The notes beneath the pieces are model-generated. The model saw only the letters and a program-made list of their open reading frames with translations, was not told the DNA's origin and did no database searches. A DNA stretch of 20,577 nt from a virus, in the IMG/VR virus record IMGVR_UViG_3300036045_000069, positions 1 through 20,577 of that record; one strand, given 5' to 3'. Within the stretch, counting starts at the first letter, position 1. Each line of letters begins with the position of its first letter. Of this stretch, positions 18,718-20,577 are shown piece by piece. Position numbers and translations under genes: made by a program.

Positions 18718-20577
18718 ATGGGCGAGGCGTTACGGCCGGTCGTGTCGCAATGGCTCCAGCTGCTGGAGGCTGCCCGGCAGCACAAGCAGAAGGAGTTCCA
18801 GGACGACGCCGACGAGTGCATGCGGTTCCTCGACGGGCCGTACGACTGGCTGTACGCGCCGCGCTCGGCCAAGGGGTCGTCGGGGTCGTTCGAGGCGGAC
18901 GACCTGCCCGGCCCGTCGGTGCGCATGACGGTCAACAAGACGGCCGAGCTGGTGCAGCTGTTCGGGCCGGCGCTGTACCACCGCAACCCGGTGCGGAAGG
19001 TCAACCCGCGCAAGGTGTTCCCGCCGCCGATTGGCCTGTTCGGCGACGTTCAGAATGACCCCATGGCGGGGCAGGCGTTCCAGCAGGCCGGCATGGAGTA
19101 CGAGGCGGAGAGCGGCGCGGACGTGGTGCGCGCCGAGCTGCTGGAGCGGTACCTGAACTACACGCCGGCGGCGCTGGACCTGAAGACGCACTCGCGGTGG
19201 GCGATCACGGAGGCGCTGATCAAGGGGGTGGGGTGCTTGTGGAGCCGGCCCTACAGCCCGCCGGGGGCGTCGACGCGGTGGGTGGGCAGCTTTTACGACA
19301 GTGCGGACAACCTCCAGATGGACCCGGACGCCACCTGCTTCGGCGACGTGAAGTGGCTGGCGAAGCGGTGCGTGCGGCCGACGTGGGAGGTGGAGCGCGT
19401 GTACGGCCTGCCGGAGGGGTCGCTCCGCCCGACGCCAGGGATGGAGTCTTACGCCCAGGGTTCGATGTCCAGCCCGGACGTGGACTACCGCCGCAAGCGG
19501 GGCCAGACGGCGAACCTGACGGTGTACTTCGAGGTGTACAGCAAGATGGGCCTGGGCGGCCGGCTGGCCGGCGTGCCGCCTGAGCTTCGCGCGAAGTTCG
19601 ACTGGGTGGGCGACTACGCCTACCTGGTCGTGACGGAGGGGGTCCCGTACCCGTTGAACCTTCCCCCTCCGACCTGTGACGCCTTTGGGGAGGACGCAGC
19701 CCTTGCCCAGCAACTGCTCCCGGAAGTGCAACGCAGGGTCGCGTGGGAGACGCCATATTGGGCGGACGACGGCTGGCCGGTCAGCCTCCTCGCGTTCCAT
19801 TGGCGCCCTGGAAAGTTGTGGCCGATGAGCCACCTGAAGCCGGGCCTTGGCGAACTGAAGTTCCTCAACTGGGCCTGGAGCTTCCTCGCGCATAAGGTGC
19901 GGGTTGCGTCACGCGACTTCATCGCGATTGCCAAGGCGGCGGGAGAAGAACTCAAGGAGAAGATCAAGCACGGCAGCGACTTCACGGTGCTGGAGATGGA
20001 GCAGGTGACCGGGCCGATCGACCAGGTGGTGAAGTTCCTCCAGCACCCCCCGTTCAACGCCGAGATCTACCGCGTGATCGAGGCGGTGGCGTTCAACTTC
20101 GAGCGGCGGGTCGGCCTGACCGAGCTGATGTACGGTCAGACCGGCCGCCAGCTCCGGAGCGCCCAGGAGGCGACGATCAAGGCGGACGCCGTCAACGTCC
20201 GCCCCGACGACATGGCCAACACCGTCGAGGACATGATGACGGACGTGGCCCGCAAGGAGGCGTTCGCGGCGAGGTGGCACCTGACGGGGGCGGACGTGGT
20301 CAAGCCGCTCGGCAAGATGGGCGCGATGGTGTGGGACGCCCTGGTGGTGCCGAGCGACCCGGCGGCGGTCCTGTTCCAGCTGGAGTACCGCGTGGAGGCG
20401 AACTCCGCCCGGAAGCCGAACAAGGCCAACGAGGCGGACAACATGCAGCAGGCGATGCAGGCGCTGTTCCAGCCGCTCCTGGGCTACAGCCAGGCGACGG
20501 GCGACGTGGGGCCGCTCAACGCGCTGGTGGGCGACTGGGCCAAGTCGATCGACCTTGACGGCGAGCGGTACCTGTTC
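18718..20577 (+). CDS. Portal protein (partial, 3' end beyond the window)
   Basis: The open frame runs 620 codons from the ATG at 18718 (AAGGAG 8 nt upstream) to the edge. The start (MGEALRPVVSQWLQLLEAAR) and FLDGPYDWLYAP, MTVNKTAELVQLFGPALYHR, and later IYRVIEAVAFNFERRVGLTE and LMYGQTGRQLRSAQEATIKA match portal-type proteins. They recall the region in which dodecameric portals have a helical stem and clip. It forms the DNA entry vertex. Codon choice changes in the stretch about 19640-19960 (many CTT, CCT, GAA, CAA, TTT), unlike either side, suggesting a recombined segment. The portal call rests on position and motif pattern. Confidence 0.8.
   Translation, partial: MGEALRPVVSQWLQLLEAARQHKQKEFQDDADECMRFLDGPYDWLYAPRSAKGSSGSFEADDLPGPSVRMTVNKTAELVQLFGPALYHRNPVRKVNPRKVFPPPIGLFGDVQNDPMAGQAFQQAGMEYEAESGADVVRAELLERYLNYTPAALDLKTHSRWAITEALIKGVGCLWSRPYSPPGASTRWVGSFYDSADNLQMDPDATCFGDVKWLAKRCVRPTWEVERVYGLPEGSLRPTPGMESYAQGSMSSPDVDYRRKRGQTANLTVYFEVYSKMGLGGRLAGVPPELRAKFDWVGDYAYLVVTEGVPYPLNLPPPTCDAFGEDAALAQQLLPEVQRRVAWETPYWADDGWPVSLLAFHWRPGKLWPMSHLKPGLGELKFLNWAWSFLAHKVRVASRDFIAIAKAAGEELKEKIKHGSDFTVLEMEQVTGPIDQVVKFLQHPPFNAEIYRVIEAVAFNFERRVGLTELMYGQTGRQLRSAQEATIKADAVNVRPDDMANTVEDMMTDVARKEAFAARWHLTGADVVKPLGKMGAMVWDALVVPSDPAAVLFQLEYRVEANSARKPNKANEADNMQQAMQALFQPLLGYSQATGDVGPLNALVGDWAKSIDLDGERYLF

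Overview
The window looks like about 20.6 kb of a tailed double-stranded DNA phage (Caudoviricetes), or an integrated or plasmid-like relative, from a high-GC bacterial host. The evidence is a contiguous plus-strand morphogenesis block: scaffold-like protein, major capsid protein, decoration-like proteins, terminase small-subunit candidate, terminase large subunit and portal. It is preceded by many short, tightly overlapping genes of unknown function. No integrase, tRNA, rRNA, IS element or CRISPR array was seen. The host cannot be fixed from sequence alone. A 77-aa protein with a GWYANGKVT-type core and a TIGR02996-like stretch at 3515-4102 hint weakly at planctomycetes; this is inference.

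Layout. 1-3304 (minus): one long operon reads leftwards from a duplicated promoter in an 88-bp tandem repeat (3308-3483). It encodes a 77-aa protein, a 19-aa membrane microprotein, and six consecutive small proteins. Five of the six carry DUF6197-type motifs and the sixth is a divergent relative. A MoxR-like AAA+ ATPase with its own promoter lies at the left edge. 3515-5095 (plus): three coupled genes, namely an unknown, a small Cys-rich zinc-finger-like protein and a triple helix-turn-helix DNA-binding protein. 5099-7137 (minus): small unknown genes and a 279-aa protein whose frame is broken by one base near 6226. Upstream are a strong sigma70-like promoter and an 18-bp perfect palindrome that also occurs at 5144-5161. 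7138-7665 is a gene-poor gap, followed by a small membrane protein (plus) and a tandem beta-sandwich protein (minus) that converge. 8486-9211 is about 725 bp without a convincing gene but with a strong two-part hairpin; it lies where leftward transcription gives way to the late block.

9212-20577 (plus): scaffold, capsid, two decoration-like genes, a GT-A glycosyltransferase-like protein, a holin-like protein, an exported two-domain protein, a papain-like cysteine protease, an exported Cys-rich protein, two small genes (the second a TerS candidate), TerL, two small genes and the portal, which runs off the right edge. Capsid genes precede the terminase and the portal follows it, unlike the common TerS-TerL-portal-protease-capsid order. 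A lysis/export-like module (13379-15473) sits between capsid and terminase.

Most unusual points: the operonic array of diverged DUF6197-type paralogs driven by a duplicated promoter; the twice-used palindrome; the exported protein/papain protease module; and the structured gene-free interval before the late genes.
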